DNA of 64,000 bases from Sinorhizobium terangae (GTDB lineage: Bacteria > Pseudomonadota > Alphaproteobacteria > Rhizobiales > Rhizobiaceae): NCBI RefSeq assembly GCF_029714365.1, contig NZ_CP121660.1, forward strand, positions 1,798,001 to 1,862,000, read 5' to 3'. Position 1 is the first letter of the stretch. Each line of letters starts with the position of its first letter. Position numbers and translations under genes: made by a program. The notes beneath the pieces are model-generated. The model was given only the letters and a program-made list of their open reading frames with translations. It was not told where the DNA came from and made no database searches. Positions 8,652-16,511 of this stretch are shown piece by piece.

Positions 8652-9122
8652 ATGACTCCCAAACTCGACCCGTTCGCCGCTGCGCCGTCGCTGATGAAGA
8701 ACTGGATGGGCACGACGGTTGCCGTCACCGCGAGCCTGGAGCCGAGCCTCATCGAACTGGTGAAGATCCGCGCCTCGCAGATCAACGGCTGCGCCAACTG
8801 CATCAACATGCATACGGTGGAAGCGCGGGCAAAAGGCGAGACGGAGCAGCGTATCTACCTGCTGTCGGCCTGGCGTGAAGCCCCCTGCTATTCCGATCGC
8901 GAGCGCGCCGCGCTAGGCTGGACCGAGGCACTGACGCGGTTGTCAGAGGGTCATACGCACGAAAGCGCCTATGACGCCCTGAAGGCTCAGTTTACCGAGG
9001 AGGAGCAGGTGAAGCTCACGCTCATGATCAATGTCATCAACGGGTGGAACCGCCTTGCGGTTGGCTTCAGCCTTTGGGCCGATCCGGCCGCGGCCAGGGC
9101 CGCCGCCGAGGCGGCCGCCTGA
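8652..9122 (+). CDS. Carboxymuconolactone decarboxylase / AhpD-like protein
   Basis: A 156-residue all-helical protein of the CMD family. The motif KIRASQINGCANCINMHT carries CXXC followed by a histidine (C-X2-C-X3-H), the AhpD-type redox centre near residues 43-51. It is therefore more likely a peroxidase or alkylhydroperoxidase partner than a true decarboxylase. AAGGAAAC precedes the ATG. Its stop codon overlaps the start of the ECF41 sigma gene (TGATGA). CMD-family genes are the commonest conserved neighbours and targets of ECF41 sigma factors. The substrate is unknown. Confidence 0.9.
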   Translation: MTPKLDPFAAAPSLMKNWMGTTVAVTASLEPSLIELVKIRASQINGCANCINMHTVEARAKGETEQRIYLLSAWREAPCYSDRERAALGWTEALTRLSEGHTHESAYDALKAQFTEEEQVKLTLMINVINGWNRLAVGFSLWADPAAARAAAEAAA

Positions 9123-9979
9123 TGACGGACACCCGTCACGAGGACGCAGCGGCGGAATTCGATCCGCTGCGTCCGAGGCTCATGCGCGTCGCCTATCGCA
9201 TGCTCGGCTCCGTCGCCGACGCGGAAGATATGGTGCAGGAGGCCTTCATCCGCTGGATGGGGGCCGATCGCTCGGCGGTGCGCGAGCCCGAGGCGTTCTT
9301 GCGCCGTACGGTGACGCGGCTCTGCCTTGATCAGCTCAAGTCGGCAAGACGCCAGCGCGAGACCTATATCGGTCCCTGGCTTCCCGACCCGGTCGTGGAA
9401 GAGGAGCAGGAGGAAGACGTCACTCTGCCCCTGATGCTTGCCCTGGAACGCCTATCTCCACTCGAACGGGCGGCCTTCCTGCTGCACGACGTTTTTGGGC
9501 TGGGATTCGAGGAAGTCGCGGCGACCATCCAGCGCGACCCGGCTGCCTGTCGCCAGCTCGCCAGCCGCGCGCGCACCCATGTCCGCGAGGCGCGGCCTCG
9601 CTTCCAGATCGAGAAACAGAAAAGCCTCGAGATCGCTGAAGCCTTCTTCACGGCCTCGCGCAGCGGCGACATGAAGGCGCTCGGTGCGATGTTGGCGGCC
9701 GACGTCAGCGTCCATGCCGACGGCGGCGGCAAGCGTCCGGCAGCGATGAAGCCGATCTTCGGATTCGATGCCGTGATGAAGGTTCACCAGAGTTTGGCGG
9801 TCCTGTTTCAGAAGCACGGCTCGAAACTCGTGCATGCCGGCTTCATCAACGGACTGCCCGGTTTCGTCACGCTGGAAGGCGATGGCGAACTTCAGACGAC
9901 TGCACTCGATATCGAAGACGGAAAGGTTACCGCGATCTATGTCGTGCGGAACCCCGACAAGCTGAAACACTTGCACTAG
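9122..9979 (+). CDS. ECF41-family RNA polymerase sigma factor (SigJ-like)
   Basis: A 285-residue protein. Region 2 is VAYRMLGSVADAEDMVQEAF (about residues 22-42) and region 4 is LERAAFLLHDVFGLGFEEVA followed by CRQLASRARTHV (about 115-155). The linker has WLPDP, the ECF41 WLPEP-type motif. The extra C-terminal SnoaL-like domain (about 175-285) contains DGGGK, the second ECF41 hallmark. In this family the C-terminal domain takes the place of a separate anti-sigma factor and modulates activity. It is translationally coupled to the CMD gene and preceded by a perfect target promoter at 8592-8618. Confidence 0.95.
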   Translation: MTDTRHEDAAAEFDPLRPRLMRVAYRMLGSVADAEDMVQEAFIRWMGADRSAVREPEAFLRRTVTRLCLDQLKSARRQRETYIGPWLPDPVVEEEQEEDVTLPLMLALERLSPLERAAFLLHDVFGLGFEEVAATIQRDPAACRQLASRARTHVREARPRFQIEKQKSLEIAEAFFTASRSGDMKALGAMLAADVSVHADGGGKRPAAMKPIFGFDAVMKVHQSLAVLFQKHGSKLVHAGFINGLPGFVTLEGDGELQTTALDIEDGKVTAIYVVRNPDKLKHLH

Positions 9980-10082
9980 GCAAGTCGCGAATCGGACGCG
10001 AACTGCTGCATTGACGCTGTCTGCTCGCGCTTGGCAAACGGCAGGTCGAGGTCTACCATGCGCGCAACCTATGGAGACTTCG

Positions 10083-10883
10083 ATGACCTCCAGCTTCAAT
10101 GTCCATGACGCGGCCGGCTACGAACAGCTTATGGGACGCTGGAGTCAGCGACTTGCGCCGCTATTTATCGAGTTCTCCGGGCTTGCCGACGGCGAAAAGA
10201 TTGTCGACGTCGGCTGCGGCACCGGCAGCCTCACTTTTGCGCTCGCAAGGACCGCGGATCTCGCACAGATCGCAGCGATCGACTATTCGCCGGTCTTCGT
10301 CGCGGAGGCGAGCCGGCGCAACACCGATCCGCGTATAAAGATCCAGCAGGCGGATGCCTGCGCCCTGCCCTTCGCAGATGGGACCTTCGACCGCGCCCTG
10401 GCGCTGCTCGTGCTCCATTTCGTGCCCGACGCCGACAAGGCGGTCGCCGAGATGCGCCGCGTCGTGCGGCCGGGCGGCGTCGTCGCGGCGGCTGTGTGGG
10501 ACCATCTCGGCGGCATGCCCGGCATGCGGATGATGGTCGACACGGTGGCGGCACTCGGCGAAGGCGGTCGCCAGCTCCGCGCGCGCTATTGCTTTCAGCC
10601 GATGATGCAGCCGGGCGAAATGAAAAGGACTTTTGTGGAGCAGGGTCTCGTCGACGTTTCGGAAACCCAGCTCATGATCCGCATGGACTACCAGAACTTC
10701 GACGACTACTGGGCGCCGATTGCCGCAGGCGAAGGACCGCTCGGTAAATATGTAGCGGCGCTCGGGCCCACAGAACGGGCACGCACCGATGCCGCCCTGC
10801 GCGACGCCTACGAGGCCGGCCGGCCGGATGGTCCGAGGTCGTTTGCGAACGTTGCCTGGGCCTGCCGCGGCATCGTTCCCTGA
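10083..10883 (+). CDS. Class I SAM-dependent methyltransferase
   Basis: A 266-residue protein with a Methyltransf_11-like fold. Motif I is KIVDVGCGTGSLTFAL (about residues 40-55), motif II lies near QADACALPFADGTFDRAL, and VRPGGVVAAAVWDHLGG follows. GGAG eight bases upstream supports the ATG at 10083; an earlier in-frame start at 10011 has none. It lies 103 bases after the sigma gene in the same direction and may be read from the same promoter, but no target is indicated. Small molecules are the usual substrates of this subfamily. Confidence 0.85.
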   Translation: MTSSFNVHDAAGYEQLMGRWSQRLAPLFIEFSGLADGEKIVDVGCGTGSLTFALARTADLAQIAAIDYSPVFVAEASRRNTDPRIKIQQADACALPFADGTFDRALALLVLHFVPDADKAVAEMRRVVRPGGVVAAAVWDHLGGMPGMRMMVDTVAALGEGGRQLRARYCFQPMMQPGEMKRTFVEQGLVDVSETQLMIRMDYQNFDDYWAPIAAGEGPLGKYVAALGPTERARTDAALRDAYEAGRPDGPRSFANVAWACRGIVP

Positions 10884-10902
10884 ACTTGCGGCCAAAGAGA
10901 CC

Positions 10903-11799
10903 TCAAAGCCGGCGGTCATCGAAGCGGTGCACGGCGACGCCCGCGACCGGGCTTCGGGCAGCGAAAATGCCGCCGGCCCGACTGTCCTCAGACGAATCGG
11001 CGTGACGCAGGGACGTGACGAGCAGCGTCTTGCGATCCGGTCCGGCGAAGCAGGGCATCGTAGGTGCCGGCACCGGGAAGCGATGCGTCCTGATCAACTC
11101 GCCTTCGCTTGAGAAGCAGTTGAGGACGCCGGCCGAAACGCCGGCGCTCCAGTAATTGCCCGCGACGTCGGTTGCCGCTCCATCGGGACGGCCGCTTGCC
11201 TCGTCGAGAACGGCGAGCCTGCGCCGTTCGGAAATCGCACCCGTCGCGGGGTCGAATTGCCAACGGTCGATCCAGGGCCCGCGCGAATCCGAATGAAAGA
11301 GAACCGAGCCGTCCGCGCTCCAGGCGAGACCATTGGAACAGATGATCTCGCCGACCCTACGCTCCACCGTGCCGTCCGGTATAACGCGGTATAGCGAAGC
11401 GACCGGCTGCCGTTTGGCCGCCTCATGCATCGTCCCCACCCAGAACGCTCCGTCGGGCCCAACCTTGCCGTCGTTCAGGCGTGTGTCCGGCCTTTCCGCT
11501 TGGATCGAGGCGATCTGCCTGACGATAGCGCCGCTTTCGGGGTCGAACAGAACCACGCGATCCCGTTGCGCGAACACGAGCCTTCCGGAGTGGGCAAGCC
11601 CGACGCAGCAGGCCCCGTGGTCGAAGGTCCATGCGATGTGGCCCGCCCCGGTAAGATCTGCACGATGGAGGGCGCCCTTGCCGATATCGACGAAAAACAG
11701 GCAGTTTCGACGGTCGTCGTAGACCGGGCTCTCAGCCACCGTGCAGCGCAAATCCAGCACGCAGTCAAATGTCAAGTCGAAAGACATGTCTGGAACCAT
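10903..11799 (-). CDS. SMP-30/gluconolactonase/LRE-family lactonase
   Basis: A 298-residue six-bladed propeller protein. Metal-ligand signatures are visible: AESPVYDDRRNCLFFVDI (glutamate, about residue 22), TRLNDGKVGPDGAFWVGTM (asparagine/aspartate), SNGLAWSADGSVLFHSDS (asparagine and aspartate). Family members hydrolyse sugar lactones to aldonic or aldaric acids with a divalent metal. A start four codons later (11787) is equally possible, since neither has a clear ribosome site. It is divergent from the DapA-family gene and probably supplies the sugar acid to the dehydratase at 13864. TGACAGGT at 11804-11811 resembles half of the GntR palindrome at 13798-13822. Confidence 0.9.
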   Translation of the reverse strand: MVPDMSFDLTFDCVLDLRCTVAESPVYDDRRNCLFFVDIGKGALHRADLTGAGHIAWTFDHGACCVGLAHSGRLVFAQRDRVVLFDPESGAIVRQIASIQAERPDTRLNDGKVGPDGAFWVGTMHEAAKRQPVASLYRVIPDGTVERRVGEIICSNGLAWSADGSVLFHSDSRGPWIDRWQFDPATGAISERRRLAVLDEASGRPDGAATDVAGNYWSAGVSAGVLNCFSSEGELIRTHRFPVPAPTMPCFAGPDRKTLLVTSLRHADSSEDSRAGGIFAARSPVAGVAVHRFDDRRL

Positions 11800-11952
11800 C
11801 GTCTGACAGGTTGTCGGATTGGCCGAGGGAACGGGCGTCTCTCGCAGGCCACAGTTTTTCGAGCATTATCAGCTGATGTTTTCTCTAACATTGCTATTGC
11901 CCTTGCTCAACTTGTAAATTAAAAATACAGGAAACCTGGCAAGGAGATTTCC

Positions 11953-12909
11953 ATGAAAACAACCCCCGTTGATGTCGGCGCCCTCAGGTCTTCGGTCCTT
12001 TCCGTGCCGCCGCTGGCCCGTCAGGCGAATGGCGAGCCGAGCACGACGGAAAATCGCAGACAAGTCGATTGGCTGCTCTCGGGCGGGGTAACCACCTATC
12101 TCTATGGCGGCAACGCCAATCTCTACAATTTCGGCGTGACGGGATTCGGCAGCCTTCTCGATATGCTCGAGGACATTGCCCCGCCGGACGGCTGGATGAT
12201 CCCCTCGATTGGCGCCGACTTCGGCAAGGCGATGGACCAGGCGACGATCCTGCGGGGGCGAAATTTTCCGACCGCCATGGTGCTCCCCCTCACCTTCCCG
12301 ACGACTTCGGCGGGCCTGGTCTCGGGATTCGCCAAGCTGGCGGATGCCGCCGGCCGGCCGTTGATCGCCTATGTCAAGAATGACGGTTTCCTTAATGCCG
12401 GCGATGTCGCGCGTCTCTTCCGCGATGGCGCGATCGCTGCCTTGAAGTACGCCGTCGTGCGGCCCGAACCCAAAAACGATGCCTATCTTTCCGCCATCCT
12501 CGATGCCGTCGGCTCGGGCGAGCGGATCGTCAGCGGTATCGGCGAGCGTCCGGCGATCGATCACGTCGAAATGGGGCTCACCGCCTTCACCTCCGGGTCG
12601 GTATGCATCGCTCCGCACCTCTCGACCGCGATCCTGAAGGCGTGCCAATCCGGTGAGTTCGCTGCCGCAAGGACGCTTCGCGAAAGCTTCCTTCCGCTTG
12701 AGGATCTGCGCGACGCCCATTCGCCGATCCGCGTCCTGCACGAAGCGGTGAGACTCGCCGGTATCTGCGATACCGGTCCGATCGGGGAATTCCTGTCGAA
12801 TCTCGACGGCGCCGAACGGCTCGATGCCATCGCCGCGGCAGCGCGCGCGCTCAAGGCGAAGAGCGAAGCCGCGGCCCGCGGGGCCCGGCCACTTTCGGCG
12901 AGCGCCTGA
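11953..12909 (+). CDS. DapA-family (dihydrodipicolinate synthase-like) aldolase/dehydratase
   Basis: A 318-residue TIM-barrel protein. VDWLLSGGVTTYLYGGN corresponds to the family's GTTGE strand, and the likely Schiff-base lysine is in RDGAIAALKYAVVR (about residue 164). RVLHEAVRLAGI lies near the C-terminus. AAGGAG is placed well before the ATG. In sugar-acid operons this family contains 2-keto-3-deoxy-sugar-acid aldolases and 5-dehydro-4-deoxyglucarate dehydratase. With a uronate dehydrogenase and an IlvD-type dehydratase nearby, either function is plausible here, and the sequence alone does not decide. Confidence 0.85.
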   Translation: MKTTPVDVGALRSSVLSVPPLARQANGEPSTTENRRQVDWLLSGGVTTYLYGGNANLYNFGVTGFGSLLDMLEDIAPPDGWMIPSIGADFGKAMDQATILRGRNFPTAMVLPLTFPTTSAGLVSGFAKLADAAGRPLIAYVKNDGFLNAGDVARLFRDGAIAALKYAVVRPEPKNDAYLSAILDAVGSGERIVSGIGERPAIDHVEMGLTAFTSGSVCIAPHLSTAILKACQSGEFAAARTLRESFLPLEDLRDAHSPIRVLHEAVRLAGICDTGPIGEFLSNLDGAERLDAIAAAARALKAKSEAAARGARPLSASA

Positions 12910-13063
12910 CATGGTACCGGAGATGGCGCGAGTAAGGCGCCGCGCTCTTCGGCAACTGTCCCTGGAGCGGGATCCGAACAGCCTGCAGTGGCGAAAAGCG
13001 AAGACATTGGTGTCGATACCCCCCGCCGACCGCAGTAACGACTTGATCAGACGGCGTATCGCC

Positions 13064-13774
13064 CTAGAGATCCCCGTGGGATCCGGTGATGCGCGCCCTG
13101 GATTCCGTCAGGTGGTAGCGCATGTAGAGCCGCGCGAGCTCGCGGTTCTGGCCGGAAATCGCCGTGAATATCTTGCGGTGCTCCTCGAGAACGCGGCGCC
13201 GCCGGTCCTCCGAGCCTTGCCGTGTCAGGCTGAGCGCCATGCGCATCGAGCCGCGCAGAATATCGCCAAGCTCTTCCAGGAGGCGCGGGAAAAGCTCATT
13301 GCCCGCTGCCGCGGCAACGGCAAGATGGAAGGCGAAATCCTCCTCCCAGCCCGTCTCGCCGCGGGCAAAGGCGCCCTCGAGCGCCGCGAGCGCCTCACCG
13401 ATCTGGTTGAGTTGGGCCCTGGTCCGGCGCATCGCGGCCAGTCCCGCACACTCGGTTTCGAGTGCCAGCCGCGGCTCGAAGGCCCTGAGATAGCTGGCGA
13501 TCTCAGCCGAGGCTGCAAAATCGGTCAGCTTGTTGGAAGGGCGCGACTTGACGAAGGTGCCGATGCCCTGCCGCGAAACCACCAGGCCATCCGCCTGCAG
13601 CCGCATCAGCGCCTCGCGAACGACCGGCCTGGAAACCTGGAAGTCGCGGCAGATCCGGGCTTCCGACGGCAATTTCGCCCCCTCGGCCATCTGGCCGCTC
13701 GCGATCTGCTCGAGGATCTGGCCGTAGAGAACATCGGCGAGCCGCTCCCGCCGCGCCGGTTTCAGTTTCAACAT
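13064..13774 (-). CDS. GntR/FadR-family transcriptional regulator
   Basis: A 236-residue regulator. The winged helix is ARRERLADVLYGQILEQIAS, LPSEARICRDFQVSRPVVRE and ALMRLQADGLVVSRQGIGTF (about residues 7-75). The C-terminal helical FCD domain (about 95-230) binds the effector, with likely metal and ligand residues around FAFHLAVAAAAGN and EEHRKIFTAI. The start is uncertain: ATG 13774 gives the usual family N-terminus, while ATG 13807 or TTG 13825 would add residues encoded by the operator palindrome at 13798-13822. It is divergent from the dehydratase gene, which it probably represses in the absence of a sugar-acid intermediate. Confidence 0.9.
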   Translation of the reverse strand: MLKLKPARRERLADVLYGQILEQIASGQMAEGAKLPSEARICRDFQVSRPVVREALMRLQADGLVVSRQGIGTFVKSRPSNKLTDFAASAEIASYLRAFEPRLALETECAGLAAMRRTRAQLNQIGEALAALEGAFARGETGWEEDFAFHLAVAAAAGNELFPRLLEELGDILRGSMRMALSLTRQGSEDRRRRVLEEHRKIFTAISGQNRELARLYMRYHLTESRARITGSHGDL

Positions 13775-13797
13775 CACGTCGTCCAAGGGTCCGCCTT

Positions 13798-13822
13798 CAC
13801 CTGTCATTTTTCTGAACAGGTG
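13798..13822. promoter_or_regulatory. Inverted repeat, probable GntR operator
   Basis: CACCTGT (13798-13804) and ACAGGTG (13816-13822) form a perfect seven-base inverted repeat with an 11-base spacer in the short gap between the divergent gntR and dehydratase genes. Binding here could repress both. Confidence 0.5.
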
Positions 13823-13863
13823 CAATCTAGCCGACCTGCCCGGGAATGCAAAGGAGGTGACCG

Positions 13864-15588
13864 ATGACCGGACGCAAGAAACCGGAAGAATTTCGAAGCT
13901 TTCGCTGGTTCGGCGTCAGGGACCTGCGCTCCTTCGGCCACAGGTCCCGGCTTTACCAGATGGGTTATGACAATGCGGAAATCGCCGGCAAGCCGGTGAT
14001 CGCGATCATCAACACCTGGAGCGACATCAATCCGTGCCACGCGCATCTGCGCACCCGGGCCGAGGAGGTGAAACGCGGCGTGTGGCAGGCGGGCGGCTTC
14101 CCGATCGAGCTGCCGGCGATGTCGCTCGCGGAAACCTACGTGAAGCCGACGACCATGCTCTACCGCAACTTCCTTGCGATGGAGGTGGAGGAACTCATCC
14201 GGTCGCATCCGGTCGACGGCGTCGTGCTGCTTGCCGGCTGCGACAAGACCACGCCGGCGACGATCATGGGCGCGATCCAGGTCGACCTTCCAACGATCTT
14301 CGTGCCGGCTGGGCCGATGCTGCGCGGCAACTATCGCGGCCAGGCTCTCGGTTCGGGCTCCGATGTCTGGAAATACTGGGCGGAAAAGGAGGCGGGGCGC
14401 ATCACCGAGCACGAATGGGGCGTGATGGAGCGAGGCATCGCCCGTTCCTTCGGCACCTGCATGACCATGGGCACCGCTTCGACGATGACGGCGCTTGCCG
14501 ACACGCTTGGTCTCTCACTGCCCGGCGCCTCGGGCATCCCGGCCGCCGATGCCGGCCATTCGCGGATTGCGGCGCTTTCCGGCGCGCGCATCGTCGAGAT
14601 GACCTTCGAGGATCTGAAACCTTCGGACATCCTGACGGTCAAGGCGTTTGAAAACGCATTGACTGTGCATATGGCGATGGCCGGCTCGACCAATGCGATG
14701 ATTCATCTGATTGCCATGGCGCGGCGATGCGGCGTCAAGCTGAACTTGGATGATTTCGATCGCATGTCGGAAAAGGTCCCGGTCCTCTGCAATATCCGTC
14801 CGACCGGCGAATTCCTGATGGAGGACTTCTATTATGCCGGCGGGCTGCCGGCGCTGTGGAAGCAGCTCAAGCCCTTGCTGCATCTCGAAGAGCGCAATGT
14901 CGTCGGCAGCATCGGTGAAGCCATCCGCGAGGTCGAGGTTCATTTGCCGGACGTGATCCGGCCGCTCGACAATCCTGTTGCCGCGCGCGGCGGCACGGCG
15001 ATCCTGAAAGGAAATCTCGCGCCGCAGGGTTGCGTCATGAAGCCTGCGGCGGCTGACCCCGCCCTTCTCAAGCATCGCGGGCCGGCGCTCGTCTTCGACG
15101 ATTACGAGACAATGATGGAGGCGGTGAACGACGAGGATCTCGACGTCACCGCCGACACGGTCCTGATCCTGCGCAATGCCGGTCCCGTCGGCGGGCCGGG
15201 CATGCCGGAATGGGGAATGCTGCCCATCCCGAAGAAGCTTCTGAAACAGGGCGTGCGCGATATGGTGCGCATCTCGGACGCTCGCATGAGCGGTACCAGC
15301 TACGGCGCCTGCATCCTGCACGTCGCGCCTGAAGCTTACGTCGGCGGGCCGCTGGCAGCCGTCCGCGATGGCGACATCATCGCCCTCGACGTCGCCTGTC
15401 GGACGCTCACGCTGGAGGTCGGCTCGGCGGAAATCGAGCACCGGCTTTCCGAATGGCGACCGCCGGAGCGCGATTATTCGAGAGGCTTTCTGAAGATGCA
15501 TGCCGAGCATATCCAGCAGGCCCCCGAAGGCTGCGACTTCACCTTCCTGCAATCGCCCCATAAGCTGCCCGAACCGGAAATCCATTGA
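13864..15588 (+). CDS. IlvD/Edd-family sugar-acid dehydratase
   Basis: A 574-residue dehydratase of the dihydroxyacid/6-phosphogluconate dehydratase family. The iron-sulfur cluster cysteines are recognisable in INPCHAHL (about residue 58), LAGCDKTTPA (about 126) and GTCMTMGTAST (about 199). The C-terminal region has GPVGGPGMPEW and RMSGTSYGACILHV. Length and the FRSFRWFG start resemble arabinonate/xylonate/galactonate dehydratases, which remove water from aldonic acids to give 2-keto-3-deoxy acids. AAGGAGGTGA precedes the ATG perfectly. It is the first gene of an operon with the frameshifted uronate dehydrogenase and next to gntR. The exact sugar acid is unresolved. Confidence 0.92.
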   Translation: MTGRKKPEEFRSFRWFGVRDLRSFGHRSRLYQMGYDNAEIAGKPVIAIINTWSDINPCHAHLRTRAEEVKRGVWQAGGFPIELPAMSLAETYVKPTTMLYRNFLAMEVEELIRSHPVDGVVLLAGCDKTTPATIMGAIQVDLPTIFVPAGPMLRGNYRGQALGSGSDVWKYWAEKEAGRITEHEWGVMERGIARSFGTCMTMGTASTMTALADTLGLSLPGASGIPAADAGHSRIAALSGARIVEMTFEDLKPSDILTVKAFENALTVHMAMAGSTNAMIHLIAMARRCGVKLNLDDFDRMSEKVPVLCNIRPTGEFLMEDFYYAGGLPALWKQLKPLLHLEERNVVGSIGEAIREVEVHLPDVIRPLDNPVAARGGTAILKGNLAPQGCVMKPAAADPALLKHRGPALVFDDYETMMEAVNDEDLDVTADTVLILRNAGPVGGPGMPEWGMLPIPKKLLKQGVRDMVRISDARMSGTSYGACILHVAPEAYVGGPLAAVRDGDIIALDVACRTLTLEVGSAEIEHRLSEWRPPERDYSRGFLKMHAEHIQQAPEGCDFTFLQSPHKLPEPEIH

Positions 15589-15603
15589 GGACAGGTGAAC
15601 CGG

Positions 15604-16414
15604 ATGACGACGCGACTGTTGGTGACGGGAGCGGGCGGTGCGCTCGGCCGCCATGTCCGGCACGGCTTGAAAGGCAGTGCGAAGGTTCTGCGGCTATCGG
15701 ATATCGCCGATCTTGGCCCGGCCGAGGATGGCGAGGAAGTGGTCCGGTGCGACCTCGCTGACCGGCAGGCCGTCGAGGAACTTGCGCGTGGCTGCGATGC
15801 GATCCTGCACCTTGGCGCGATCCCCGTCGAAGCCGATTTCGACGGGCTGCCTCAGGCCAACATCCTCGGCACCTACAATCTGTACGAGGGGGCACGAAAG
15901 GCGGGCGTCAGCCGCATCATCTTCGCAAGCACCAATCATGTGACCGGATTCCACCGCATCGGCGAGACGCTTGACCACATGGCTCCCCGTCGGCCGGACA
16001 GCCTGTACGGCGTCAGCAAGTGCTTCGGCGAGGATCTTGCCCGGCTTTACTTCGACAAATTCGGCCTGGAGACGGCTTGTCTCAGAATAGGCAGTTGCTT
16101 CCCGGAGCCGAAGAACCGGCGCATGCTTTCCACCTGGCTCAGCCCGCGCGATTTCCTGTCGCTGGTGCGCAGGCTGCTCGAGGCTCCAGACCATCGGCTA
16201 CCTGGTGCTCTACGGCGCCTCGGCGAACCGGGATGCCTGGTGGTCGAACACGCACGCCGATTTCCTCGGCTGGCAACCGGTGGACAGCAGCGAGCGTTTC
16301 CGCGAGGCAATCGAGCGACACGAGCCCGGACCCGCGGATCGCGGCATGTACCAGGGCGGTCGCCTCGCGACGGTCAAGGCGTGCCGGCGATTAGAGGCAG
16401 ATCGGACTGCGTAA
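15604..16414 (+). pseudogene. Uronate dehydrogenase-like NAD-dependent epimerase/dehydratase, frameshifted
   Basis: Residues 1-194 read in frame from ATG 15604: TGAGGALGRHV nucleotide site, HLGAIPVEADF, FASTNHVTGFH and the catalytic LYGVSKCFGEDLARLY. This matches uronate dehydrogenase (Udh), which oxidises glucuronate or galacturonate to the aldarolactone. After LLEA at about 16184 homology continues only in the +1 frame (TIGYLVLYGASANRDAWW to the stop at 16414). Dropping one base near 16185 restores a protein of about 269 residues, the normal Udh length. This is either a real recent loss of function or a one-base sequence error. The SD AGGTGA overlaps a possible GTG start at 15595. Confidence 0.85.
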
Positions 16415-16417
16415 ACA

Positions 16418-16447
16418 CCCCCCTCTGCCCGGCAGGGCAGAGGGGGG
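16418..16447. repeat. Compact palindrome of the CCCCCCTCTGCC repeat family
   Basis: A perfect 13-base inverted repeat (CCCCCCTCTGCCC and its complement) closes on a four-base loop between two convergent genes. It consists only of the ends of the longer elements at 50325-50518 and 59389-59533, and can act as a bidirectional terminator hairpin. Confidence 0.8.
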
Positions 16448-16511
16448 TACCACGGCAACCAACTCGCAGGTGGACTCCGGCGCTGAGCGCAACGATCCAA
16501 TAAGCATGCGC

